Shown: piece after piece, positions 25,970-33,772 of the stretch | How the letters are laid out: each line of letters starts with the position of its first letter | Position numbering within the stretch: position 1 is the first letter of the stretch | Origin: JAMXLO01 sp963799415 | Lineage (GTDB): Bacteria > Pseudomonadota > Alphaproteobacteria > Acetobacterales > Acetobacteraceae | Reading direction: 5' to 3' | DNA: 64,000 nt | NCBI GenBank assembly: GCA_963799415.1 | Contig: CAWCXI010000022.1 | Location: 67,264 to 131,263, forward strand | Program-made: the position numbers and the translations under genes | The notes under the pieces: generated by a model | The model's input: only the letters and a program-made list of their open reading frames with translations | Database searches by the model: none | What the model was told of the DNA's origin: nothing

Positions 25970-27819
25970 GCGTGCTCCGCCTGTGCCACATCGATCAGAA
26001 AGCGCTGCATATCCCACGCGCCAGTGGGGCACCGTTCGGCACACAGGCCGCAGTGCAGGCAGACATCCTCGTCTTTCACCATCACCCGCCCGGTCTTCAG
26101 TGGGCCGGACACGTAGAGGTCCTGCGTCTCGTTGTGCGCCGGCGCGCTCAGCCGCAGCCGCAGCTCCGCTTCCTCGCCGTTTCCGGTGAAGGTAATGCAG
26201 TCGACCGGGCAGATATCCACGCAGGCATCGCACTCGATGCACAGATTGTCGGTGAACACCGTCTGCACGTCGCAGTTCAGGCAGCGCTGTGCCTCGGCGA
26301 ACGCCAGCTTGTCATCGAAGCCCAGTTCCACCTCGGCCTTTATGTCGCGCAGCGCAATCGCCTTGTCGCGATGCGGCACCTTGTAACGGAGGTCCAGCGA
26401 GATGTCGTTGTCGTAGCTCCACTCGTGGATGCCCATCTTTTGCGACATTAAATTGACTAGCGGCGGCGGCCGATCGCGTACGCTCTCGCCGTGGCAGAAC
26501 TGATGGATGGAGATCGCGGCCTGGTGCCCGTGCGCGACCGCCCAGATGATATTCTTCGGACCGAACGCCGCATCGCCGCCGAAGAACACCTTCGGATTGG
26601 TCGAGCCCATCGTCACTTCATCGACCACCGGCATGTCCCACTGGTCGAACTCGATGCCGATGTCGCGCTCGATCCAAGGGAATGCATTCTCCTGGCCTAC
26701 CGCCACCAGCACGTCGTCGCACTCGAAAAGCTGGTCCGGCTCGCCGGTCGGCACAAGCCGGCGGCGGCCGCGCGCGTCGTATTCCGCCTTCACCTTCTCG
26801 AACACCACGCCCGTCAGCTTGCCGTCCCGGTGGGCGAACTCCTTCGGCACCAGCATATTGAGGATCGGAATGTCCTCACGCATCGCATCGTCCTTTTCCC
26901 AGGGCGACGCCTTCATCTCCTCGAAGCCGGACCGCACGATCACCTTGACGTCCTCACCGCCAAGCCGGCGTGAGGAGCGGCAACAGTCCATCGCGGTGTT
27001 GCCGCCGCCAAGCACGATGACCCGCTTGCCAATCTTGTCGATGTGGCCGAATGACACGGACGACAGCCAGTCGATGCCGATGTGGATATTGGCCGCCGCC
27101 TCGTGCCGGCCCGGGATCGGCAGGTCGCGACCACGAGGTGCGCCGCAGCCGACGAACACGGCATCGTAGTCGTCGTCCAGCAGCGCCTTCAGGCTATCCA
27201 CGCCCTGGCCGAGTCGCATCTCCATGCCGAGTTCGGTGATGTAGGCGACCTCCTCGTTGATGATCTCCTCCGGGAGGCGGAATTTCGGGATCTGGCTGCG
27301 GATCATGCCGCCGGCGCGTGGGTCCGAATCGAACACCACCAGTTCGTAGCCAAGCGGCGCCAGGTCACGCGCAACGGTCAGCGAGGCTGGGCCTGCGCCT
27401 ATCAGCGCAATTCGCTTGCCGTTCGACCGTTCGGCCGGCCGTGGCAGACGGTGGCGGATGTCGCCCTTATAATCCGCGGCTACCCGCTTGAGCCGGCAGA
27501 TTGCCACCGGCTCCTCTTCCACCCTGCCGCGGCGGCAGGCGGGCTCGCAGGGGCGGTCGCAGGTGCGGCCAAGGATGCCGGGAAAGACATTGGAGTTCCA
27601 GTTGATCATGAACGCGTCGGCGTAGCGGCCGGCGGCGATCAAGCGGATGTATTCGGGGACGGGTGTGTGGGCCGGGCATGCCCACTGGCAGTCGACAACT
27701 TTGTGGAAGTAGTCGGGGTTACCGATGTCGGTCGGGTGCAAGTCGGACTCCTCTCCCTCGGCGCACTGCCACGGGCTATGAGCGCGGAGGCTTCTGAGGC
27801 CCCGCACGTCCCACGTCAA
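25945..27819 (-). CDS. FAD/NAD(P)-dependent oxidoreductase with Fe-S domains (GltD-like plus C-terminal 2[4Fe-4S]), third subunit of the KorAB module, 624 aa
   Basis: Three parts are visible. The N-terminal Fe-S domain has CQWACPAHTPVPEYI and CDRPCEPACRRGRV. The GltD-type flavoprotein core has IALIGAGPASLTVARDLAP (FAD site), RVIVLGGGNTAMDCCR (NAD(P) site) and VFFGGDAAFGP. The C-terminus adds LCIECDACVDICPVDCI and VCLHCGLCAERCPTGAW, two ferredoxin-type clusters. The design would pass electrons from the KorAB ferredoxin-like site to NAD(P), or the reverse, without a free ferredoxin. It is 25 bases overlapped with korA, so a stable complex is likely. Comparable KorC-like subunits are known from anaerobic aromatic degraders. 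Confidence 0.9.
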   Translation of the reverse strand: MTWDVRGLRSLRAHSPWQCAEGEESDLHPTDIGNPDYFHKVVDCQWACPAHTPVPEYIRLIAAGRYADAFMINWNSNVFPGILGRTCDRPCEPACRRGRVEEEPVAICRLKRVAADYKGDIRHRLPRPAERSNGKRIALIGAGPASLTVARDLAPLGYELVVFDSDPRAGGMIRSQIPKFRLPEEIINEEVAYITELGMEMRLGQGVDSLKALLDDDYDAVFVGCGAPRGRDLPIPGRHEAAANIHIGIDWLSSVSFGHIDKIGKRVIVLGGGNTAMDCCRSSRRLGGEDVKVIVRSGFEEMKASPWEKDDAMREDIPILNMLVPKEFAHRDGKLTGVVFEKVKAEYDARGRRRLVPTGEPDQLFECDDVLVAVGQENAFPWIERDIGIEFDQWDMPVVDEVTMGSTNPKVFFGGDAAFGPKNIIWAVAHGHQAAISIHQFCHGESVRDRPPPLVNLMSQKMGIHEWSYDNDISLDLRYKVPHRDKAIALRDIKAEVELGFDDKLAFAEAQRCLNCDVQTVFTDNLCIECDACVDICPVDCITFTGNGEEAELRLRLSAPAHNETQDLYVSGPLKTGRVMVKDEDVCLHCGLCAERCPTGAWDMQRFLIDVAQAEHACCSLQSA

Positions 27820-27872
27820 CCATTCTAGCCGCAGGACTGACCGGTCACAAATGGGCAGGCTGGGGCAAATTC

Positions 27873-28254
27873 AATCAGCGCTCAGTAACTCCTCTGCCGC
27901 GGCAGAGAGGGTCCCGATCCCGAACGGGTTCACGATGCGAACACCGGCCATGACGGTGCCGTCGGGCAAGTCCTCGGTGAGGATGGCTGTGCAGGTGGCA
28001 TCGGCCGCTGTGTGGATCAGCAGCGCATCCCAGTAGGAGGCACGGCCGGACGCGGCGAACCGAAGAGATGCCGGAACTGCGCGGGCCGAGGGTGAGGCCG
28101 TCCGGAACAACGTCATCATGGCTTCAGCCACAGGAACCGCCTCGGTTCGTCGCATCATGCCCTTGCGGGTTGCGACAATGAAGAACTCGGAAATCGACTG
28201 CATCGTCAGGCAGCATGATCCCAGGGCGGCGCGATGCATGATGTGTTTGGCCAT
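27873..28254 (-). pseudogene. VapC-like PIN-domain toxin, N-terminally truncated, 127 aa
   Basis: The C-terminal two thirds of a PIN domain are clear: CLTMQSISEFFIVATRKGMM, then SGRASYWDALLIHTAADATC with acidic residues and AILTEDLPDGT near the end. What is missing is the first 20-30 residues with the DTN start that carries the first catalytic aspartate. The frame opens with ATG just after the antitoxin stop, in the middle of what should be the second helix. I read this as a toxin disarmed by a small deletion at the antitoxin-toxin junction. The remnant could not form the full metal site. Confidence 0.65.
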
Positions 28255-28255
28255 T

Positions 28256-28420
28256 TCATGGCGCGGTCTGGCCGCCCAACAGACGACGCTTGCTCACCGA
28301 CGAGAGACGCGCCACCGGAGTGCCATTCCGAGTGATGACGAACTCCTCCCCCGCCTCGACCTCACGGATGCAGCGGGCGAAGGATTGGTTCGCTTCGCGC
28401 ACAGTGACGGTCTTTGTCAT
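28256..28420 (-). CDS. Phd/YefM-type antitoxin, 54 aa
   Basis: ATG 28,420 starts MTKTVTVREANQSFARCI, followed by EAGEEFVITRNGTPVARLSS, the usual Phd/YefM/VapB DNA-binding fold; it ends at TGA 28,256-28,258. The family antitoxins bind DNA as dimers and neutralise PIN or RelE toxins through the C-terminus. A perfect 8+8 inverted repeat sits nine bases upstream of the start (28,429-28,449), a good autorepressor site. The partner toxin, two bases away, is N-terminally truncated. Confidence 0.8.
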   Translation of the reverse strand: MTKTVTVREANQSFARCIREVEAGEEFVITRNGTPVARLSSVSKRRLLGGQTAP

Positions 28421-28428
28421 GCGAATTA

Positions 28429-28449
28429 TGTAGCACGATGCGTGCTACA
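28429..28449 (-). promoter_or_regulatory. inverted repeat, probable antitoxin operator
   Basis: TGTAGCAC GATGC GTGCTACA is a perfect 8-base inverted repeat with a 5-base spacer, nine bases upstream of the antitoxin ATG. Toxin-antitoxin operons normally repress themselves through such sites. The position would cover the transcription start or -10 region. Confidence 0.65.
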
Positions 28450-28507
28450 AAGCAGGCTCACAAGCCAGAGCGTGCTTGCAGTGTCTGCTCGCCGCGAGGT
28501 ACATTGT

Positions 28508-28520
28508 ATGACAGTGTCAT
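28508..28520 (+). promoter_or_regulatory. inverted repeat upstream of the ParD-like gene
   Basis: ATGACAGTGTCAT is a perfect 13-base palindrome (6+1+6) 26 bases before the GTG start of the ParD-like gene. It fits the size and place of RHH-protein operators. Confidence 0.55.
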
Positions 28521-28545
28521 CATTCGGGTCCATTTGAGGCCGCAA

Positions 28546-28815
28546 GTGAGCAAGACCACACCGGTAAGTGTGCGGCTCGAAGCTGTGCTCAACGAGCAGG
28601 TCACCGCCATTGCGGCGGCTCTCGACCGTCCGAAGTCCTGGGTGATCGAACAGGCGGTACGGGACTTCGTGGCCACGCAAGAGTGGCAATTGGCGGCCAT
28701 CGATGAGGGGATCAAGGCGGCTGACGAGGGCCGCGTTGCTGCCCATGACGATGTGGTCGCATGGGTTCGGTCATGGGGAGGACCCGACGAGGCACCCATG
28801 CCGAAATGCGGATAG
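28546..28815 (+). CDS. CopG/ParD-family ribbon-helix-helix antitoxin, 89 aa
   Basis: The start reads VSKTTPVSVRLEAVLNEQV, then AIAAALDRPKSWVIEQAVRD, which is the ribbon-helix-helix fold (N-terminal beta strand, two helices). The C-terminal AHDDVVAWVRSWGGPDEAP is the usual ParD linker that binds the toxin. I choose GTG 28,546 with GAGG eleven bases upstream; a TTG four codons earlier is also in frame. Ten bases of its end overlap the toxin gene. Confidence 0.85.
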   Translation: MSKTTPVSVRLEAVLNEQVTAIAAALDRPKSWVIEQAVRDFVATQEWQLAAIDEGIKAADEGRVAAHDDVVAWVRSWGGPDEAPMPKCG

Positions 28816-29090
28816 CTTGGACCGAGCCAGCCTTGTATGACCTCGTTTCTGCGAGAGCCTACATCTCCCGCGACAATCCCCCGGCGGCGGACAAACAGAT
28901 TGAACGCGTCATGTCGGCGGTCGCGACCCTATTGCGGTTTCCCGAAAGCGGACGGCTTGGTCGACGCTCGGGCACGCGCGAACTGGTCGTCAACCGGACA
29001 CCCTATGTCGTGCCATATCGGTTGAGGGGAGCGACAATCGAAATCCTGCGCGTCCTGCACGGACGGCAACGCTGGCCCGACCGACTGTAG
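28806..29090 (+). CDS. parE: ParE/RelE-superfamily toxin, 94 aa
   Basis: The sequence begins MRIAWTEPALYDLVSARAYI and contains PPAADKQIERVMSAVATLL, FPESGRLGRRSGTRELVVN and a C-terminal EILRVLHGRQRWP, the standard ParE signature (helical hairpin then beta sheet with the conserved Arg and His). ParE-type toxins act on DNA gyrase; others of the fold cleave mRNA. Overlap of ten bases with the antitoxin frame supports a two-gene operon. The gene appears intact, unlike the neighbouring PIN toxin. Confidence 0.88.
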   Translation: MRIAWTEPALYDLVSARAYISRDNPPAADKQIERVMSAVATLLRFPESGRLGRRSGTRELVVNRTPYVVPYRLRGATIEILRVLHGRQRWPDRL

Positions 29091-29127
29091 CAGCCTTGAG
29101 CTCGGATATGGCGAGCGCCTCAAGCCG

Positions 29128-30735
29128 CTACGGCCGCATGGTGAACCGCGATTCCCCCGGTGAGCGCAGCGGCGCGGCCATGTTGGCGAACTCACACAAC
29201 AGCCGGCGGGTCTCGCGCGGGTCGATCACCTCCTCCACCCAGAATGGCTCCGCCGTCCGGAAAGGCGAGCGGAGTCGGTTCAGACGCGCCTCGATCTCGT
29301 CCATCTTGGCCTGTGGATCGGGTGAGGCATCGATCTCGGCCCGATAGGCCGCCTCGATCCCACCTTCCAACGGCAGCGATCCCCAGCTCGCCGACGGCCA
29401 GGCATAGCGCACGCAGAGGTGGCTCACCGGCTGGTGCCCGAGCCCACCCACGCCGTAGCAGTTGCGCACGACAACGCTGCACCACGGCACTGTCGTCTGA
29501 TTGATTGCGGACAGCGCGCGTACACCCCAGCGGATCACCGCGCTGCTCTCGGCGGCCAAACCGACCTGGAACCCCGGGCAGTCCACCAGATGCAGGATTG
29601 GCAGATGGAATGTCTGTGCCATGTCGACGAAGCGGATGATCTTGTTGCAGGCATCCGCGGTCCAGGCGCCGCCGTGGAACAGTGGATCGCCGGCCATCAG
29701 AGCCACCGGCCAGCCATCCAGACGGCAGAAGCCGGTTATGATCGGTCGGCCGAACAGTTGCCCCATCTCGAAGAAGCTGCCCTTGTCCACCAGCGCCTCG
29801 ATGATCCGGCGCATGTGGTAGGCCTGCTTCTTCTCGCGCGGGATCGCCGCGATCAGAAATTCTTCACTCCGCTCCGGATCGTCCCAGGAGCGCTTCCGCG
29901 GCGGTACGTCCCAGATCGAGCCTGGCAGGTACGCCAGGAAACGGCGCGCCGCTACGAAGGCCTCGTCCTCGGTGTCTACCGCATGGTCCACCGCGCCACA
30001 GGCAAGCTGCACTTCCCAGCCTCCGAGTTCCTGTTTGCTGCGCGGTTCGCCCAGTCGCTCGACCACCGGCGGGCCGGCGACGAACACGGCGGACATCTCC
30101 TTCACCATCACGGAGTAGTGGCTGGCCGCCAGCCGCGCCGCCCCAAGTCCGGCCACCGAGCCCAGCCCCAGTGCAACCACCGGCACCGTGCCCATGTTAT
30201 TCGCCACCAGGTCAAATGATGTGGTCTCTGACAGTCCGCCAGGCAGGTTGGCGCGGCCGGTTGTCTCGATCGTCTTAACCGATCCCCCGCCACCGGAGCC
30301 TTCGATCAGCCGGATGATCGGCATGCGGAATTCTGCCGCGATCTGCTCCGACATCTTCGGCTTGCCTTTGATCGAGGCATCCGCCGACCCGCCACGCAGC
30401 GTGAAATCATCGCCCGCTATCACCACCGGGCGGCCATCGACCGTGCCACGGCCGAACACGCAGTTGGCGGGCATGAACGCCGTGATCTGCCGGCTGTCCG
30501 TGTCGTACGTGGCCTTGCCGGCGGTGCCGCCGATCTCGTGGAAGCTGCCCCGGTCCAGCATGCCTTCGATTTGCTCGCGCACGGTGAGCCGGCCACCAGC
30601 ATGCTGACGGGCGACGCGGTCGGCGCCACCCATTTCCTTGGCCAGCGCAATACGAGCGCGCAACTCGGCAAGCTCCGGCTCCCAACCGGTCGGTGTGGTC
30701 TGCTGTTGGCGTGGCAAAATGGAGTCATCGGGCAT
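29128..30735 (-). CDS. acyl-CoA carboxylase carboxyltransferase (beta) subunit, 535 aa
   Basis: Two crotonase-like halves are present: the N-terminal half with RLTVREQIEGMLDRGSFHEI, VVIAGDDFTLRGGSAD and RLIEGSGGGGSVKTIETTGR, and the C-terminal half with FFEMGQLFGRPIITGF, LHLVDCPGFQVGLAAESSAV and the ending GGIEAAYRAEIDASPDPQAK. The family carboxylates propionyl-, methylcrotonyl- or geranyl-CoA together with a biotin subunit, which is not in this window. It reads away from the PEP carboxylase-like gene, whose start region overlaps its promoter, so both genes may be controlled from one divergent site. Confidence 0.9.
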   Translation of the reverse strand: MPDDSILPRQQQTTPTGWEPELAELRARIALAKEMGGADRVARQHAGGRLTVREQIEGMLDRGSFHEIGGTAGKATYDTDSRQITAFMPANCVFGRGTVDGRPVVIAGDDFTLRGGSADASIKGKPKMSEQIAAEFRMPIIRLIEGSGGGGSVKTIETTGRANLPGGLSETTSFDLVANNMGTVPVVALGLGSVAGLGAARLAASHYSVMVKEMSAVFVAGPPVVERLGEPRSKQELGGWEVQLACGAVDHAVDTEDEAFVAARRFLAYLPGSIWDVPPRKRSWDDPERSEEFLIAAIPREKKQAYHMRRIIEALVDKGSFFEMGQLFGRPIITGFCRLDGWPVALMAGDPLFHGGAWTADACNKIIRFVDMAQTFHLPILHLVDCPGFQVGLAAESSAVIRWGVRALSAINQTTVPWCSVVVRNCYGVGGLGHQPVSHLCVRYAWPSASWGSLPLEGGIEAAYRAEIDASPDPQAKMDEIEARLNRLRSPFRTAEPFWVEEVIDPRETRRLLCEFANMAAPLRSPGESRFTMRP

Positions 30736-30843
30736 CAGCGTCGCTTCCTGCGTGGCGCCCACAGACGCTATGGCACGTTCGATCAGTCCGCAATCTGGCC
30801 GTTCCATCTTGCTGCGCTGCACAATCCGCCGCAGAATGCCTGG

Positions 30844-33642
30844 GTGCCGGACGCTCCATTCGATCGGACAGGGCGGCTTGCCCAGGAACTCCTGGAGCTG
30901 ACCGCGCGCACGACTGCGCGCGCCGAGGAAGATCCGTTCGGCAATCCTGTTCTGCTGGTCGCGCTGGCGATCAGCCGCCGCATCGAAGCAGGCGCACTGG
31001 ACGACGCCACAATGGGGGCGCTGATCGCGCATCTACGCGACGCCGCATTCGCCGATCGTGCGCGCCGCATCGCCGATTATGTCGGAGGCGCCGATGTGCC
31101 AGCGCATACCGCCGTCCTGAAGGAGCTGGCGCTGCGCCTTCTGCGACCGGATCCCAACGACAGTCCGGTGCGCTGGGCGGAATATCGCGCCCTGGTGGAG
31201 CGCACACGCTTCGCGGCAGTGTTCACCGCGCACCCGACATTCGCACTTCCCCCAGCCGTCGCTCATGCACTGGTGGAGGCGGCGAGCGGGCGAGTAGTCT
31301 CGGTTCCTGGTTCGCATCGGCCTCCGCCAATCACGCTTGCGAACGAATTCGCCCAGGCAGTCGCCGCGATCGCGAATGGCCGCGATGCGATCGACCATTT
31401 CAATGCAGTACTTCTCTCGGTGGCGCGCGGAGGGTGGCCGGATCGTTGGACCGAACTCGATCCGCGGCCGGTGATCCTGTCGAGCTGGGTTGGCTACGAC
31501 ACCGACGGCCGCACCGACATCGGCTGGTGGGACACGTTGCGGCTGCGACTGGAGATGAAGCGTCTGCAGCTGGCGCGGGTCCACGCCCAGATCACCGCGC
31601 TGCCTGCGACGGATGCGCTGGCCGCGCGTATCGCGCAGGCTCTGGATGCCACCAGCGAGCAGCGTGACCTGTGTCCGGATTCGCCTGAACCGTCGCGCGT
31701 GGCGGCGTTCGCGCAGACGCTGGTGGGGCGGCGCGAGCAGGCGCTGACCTCGCCGCAGCCGCTGCTGGCGCTGTTTGATCAGGCGCTGGCCGCGGCAGCG
31801 GATGACGAGGCACGGCAGGCCCTGTGCGTCGCGCGATCAGGGCTGGTGTCGCACGGTCTGGCGCTCGCGCATACGCACGTGCGGCTCAATGCGGCGCAGA
31901 TCCACAACGCGGTGCGCCAGCGGTTGGGCATCGCCGATGCGCCCGAGGACCCGGCGCATCGGCGCGTGCTGTTCGGCGCGATGAATGTGGCGCTTGGTGC
32001 GGTGAAGCCTGTCGCCGTTGATTTTGGCGCTCTGTTGGCCGAGCAGGCATCGGCGATCCGGCTGATGATGACCATCGCGCAGATCATCAAGCACGTGGAC
32101 AACTCCGTGCCGGTGCGCTTCCTAATCGCCGAGACCGAGACCGGCTACACGCTGCTCGCCGCGCTGTGGCTGGCGCGGTTGTTCGGCATCGAGCGCCATA
32201 TCGAGATCAGCCCGCTGTTCGAGACCGCGGATGCGCTGGAGCATGGCGCGACGGTGCTGGAGGAGGCGCTGCGCAGCCCACACTATCGTGCCTATCTGCA
32301 AACGACCGGTCGGCTCGCGCTGCAGTTCGGCTATTCGGATTCCGGCCGATATGTCGGCCAGCTTGCGGCAAGTTACCTGATCGAGCGGTTGCGGCTGAAG
32401 ATCGGCCAGACGCTGGCGGATCACGGTATCTCTGACGTTGAGGTGATCCTGTTCGATACGCACGGCGAGAGCGTGGGGCGCGGTGCGCATCCTGGTTCGC
32501 TTGCTGACCGGCTGAAATACCTGTCACCAACCGCGTCGCGTCAGGCGCTGAATCGCGCCGGGCTCAGCGTGCGCGAGGAGGCCGCGTTTCAGGGTGGCGA
32601 CGGCTATCTGCTGTTCGGCACGCCTGAGCTTGCGCTGGCGACGATCACCGGCATAGCGCAGCAAACCTACCATCCTGCGGCAGGCCCCATCGAGGATCCC
32701 GTTTATGCCAATCCCGACTTCGCCGCCGACTTCTTCGCCACCGTTCGCGCCGGCATGGAGGCGCTGGTCGATGACGCCGGCTATGCCGCTCTGCTCGGGG
32801 CGTTCGGTCCATCGCTGATCGACGTGACCGGATCGCGGCCCGCGGCACGGCAGGCGGACGGCTTGGTGGGAGCGGCGCGCATCCGTCATCCGCGCGAACT
32901 GCGCGCGATCCCGAATAACGCAATCCTGCAGCAGCTCGGCTGGTGCGCGAACACGCTCCAAGGCATCGGCGCCGCAGCGGCGCGGCATCCCGAGCTGTTC
33001 GTTGATTTGCGCGAGAACAGCCGGCGGTTCCATCGCGCGATGGACCTGGCGTCGCATGCGCTGGCTCATTCCGACATCGACGTGCTACGCGCGGTGATCG
33101 CGACGCTGGATCCCGGCACCTGGCTGGACCGCGCCGAACACACAGCTACGCGTGCCGGGCGCGAGGCGCTGGTGGGCGTGGCGCGTGCGCTGGAACGCCT
33201 CGGCATCTGGGCGGCTGCGCAGTCAATGTTCCGCCACGTGCATGCCGATCATCTGGCGCTGCGCGAGATCTGGCCCGACGCGCCGCGAATGGCGACGCGC
33301 GAGGTGCTGCTGCACGCGCTGCGGCTGGCGTTGATCCATCGCATCTGGCTGCTGTCCACCGAGATCGCCGACTTTTCACCGCGGCATGGCGTGACGCGCC
33401 CCGTGCTGGAGGGCGTGATGCTGCGGCTGGAGATAGAGCCGGCGCTCGAAGTGCTGGCGCAGATCTTCCCGGCCGCATCCGACCGGTCGGAGGAGTTCGA
33501 CTACGCCGAACCGGCTGCGCCGCGCGGCATGACAGCCTATGCGCGCGAGCACGAGGAAATCTTCGCACCTATGCGCTCGTTGTTCGGCCTCGTGCGCGAA
33601 ATCGCCACCATCATCACGCACGAGGTTGGCGCGTTCGGATAG
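30844..33642 (+). CDS. divergent phosphoenolpyruvate carboxylase-like protein, about 930 aa
   Basis: The length and overall order suit PEP carboxylase. Weakly preserved landmarks are RFAAVFTAHPTFALP near residue 125 (the catalytic-His region, normally TAHPTE), VGYDTDGRTDIGWW (normally a GGDRDGNP-type loop), DTHGESVGRGAHP near residue 540 (normally GRGGSIGRGG) and ELRAIPNNAILQQLGW near residue 700. Key residues of the usual loops are therefore altered, though His-Pro and the GRG core remain. The start is not fixed: GTG 30,844 is my choice, but the frame is open well upstream. The gene starts divergently from the acyl-CoA carboxylase subunit. It could be a carboxylase of altered substrate or an inactive relative. 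Confidence 0.7.
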   Translation: MPDAPFDRTGRLAQELLELTARTTARAEEDPFGNPVLLVALAISRRIEAGALDDATMGALIAHLRDAAFADRARRIADYVGGADVPAHTAVLKELALRLLRPDPNDSPVRWAEYRALVERTRFAAVFTAHPTFALPPAVAHALVEAASGRVVSVPGSHRPPPITLANEFAQAVAAIANGRDAIDHFNAVLLSVARGGWPDRWTELDPRPVILSSWVGYDTDGRTDIGWWDTLRLRLEMKRLQLARVHAQITALPATDALAARIAQALDATSEQRDLCPDSPEPSRVAAFAQTLVGRREQALTSPQPLLALFDQALAAAADDEARQALCVARSGLVSHGLALAHTHVRLNAAQIHNAVRQRLGIADAPEDPAHRRVLFGAMNVALGAVKPVAVDFGALLAEQASAIRLMMTIAQIIKHVDNSVPVRFLIAETETGYTLLAALWLARLFGIERHIEISPLFETADALEHGATVLEEALRSPHYRAYLQTTGRLALQFGYSDSGRYVGQLAASYLIERLRLKIGQTLADHGISDVEVILFDTHGESVGRGAHPGSLADRLKYLSPTASRQALNRAGLSVREEAAFQGGDGYLLFGTPELALATITGIAQQTYHPAAGPIEDPVYANPDFAADFFATVRAGMEALVDDAGYAALLGAFGPSLIDVTGSRPAARQADGLVGAARIRHPRELRAIPNNAILQQLGWCANTLQGIGAAAARHPELFVDLRENSRRFHRAMDLASHALAHSDIDVLRAVIATLDPGTWLDRAEHTATRAGREALVGVARALERLGIWAAAQSMFRHVHADHLALREIWPDAPRMATREVLLHALRLALIHRIWLLSTEIADFSPRHGVTRPVLEGVMLRLEIEPALEVLAQIFPAASDRSEEFDYAEPAAPRGMTAYAREHEEIFAPMRSLFGLVREIATIITHEVGAFG

Positions 33643-33644
33643 CG

Positions 33645-33738
33645 GTCTCCTGTCACTGCGAGGAGCGCAAGCGACGAAGCAATCCCCGACACGAAGGGGA
33701 TTACTCCGTCGCTTGCACTCCTCGCAGTGACAGGAGAC
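33645..33738. repeat. 94-bp long inverted repeat (alphaproteobacterial intergenic palindrome)
   Basis: Two 43-base arms flank an 8-base loop; 40 of 43 positions pair. The arm contains CACTGCGAGGAGCGCAAGCG, the core of a palindromic family very common between genes in Bradyrhizobium/Rhodopseudomonas and Acetobacteraceae. It separates the PEP carboxylase-like gene from the first GMC gene by only about 130 bases and could form a large hairpin that terminates transcription or is a REP-like mobile unit. Confidence 0.85.
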
Positions 33739-33772
33739 TGTGCTGCCCGAACGATCGGGGGAAGCACAGAAC

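Noticed and set aside
30538..30843. Longer N-terminus for the PEP carboxylase-like protein
   Set aside because: The upstream frame overlaps the acyl-CoA carboxylase coding region on the other strand and does not resemble PEPC.
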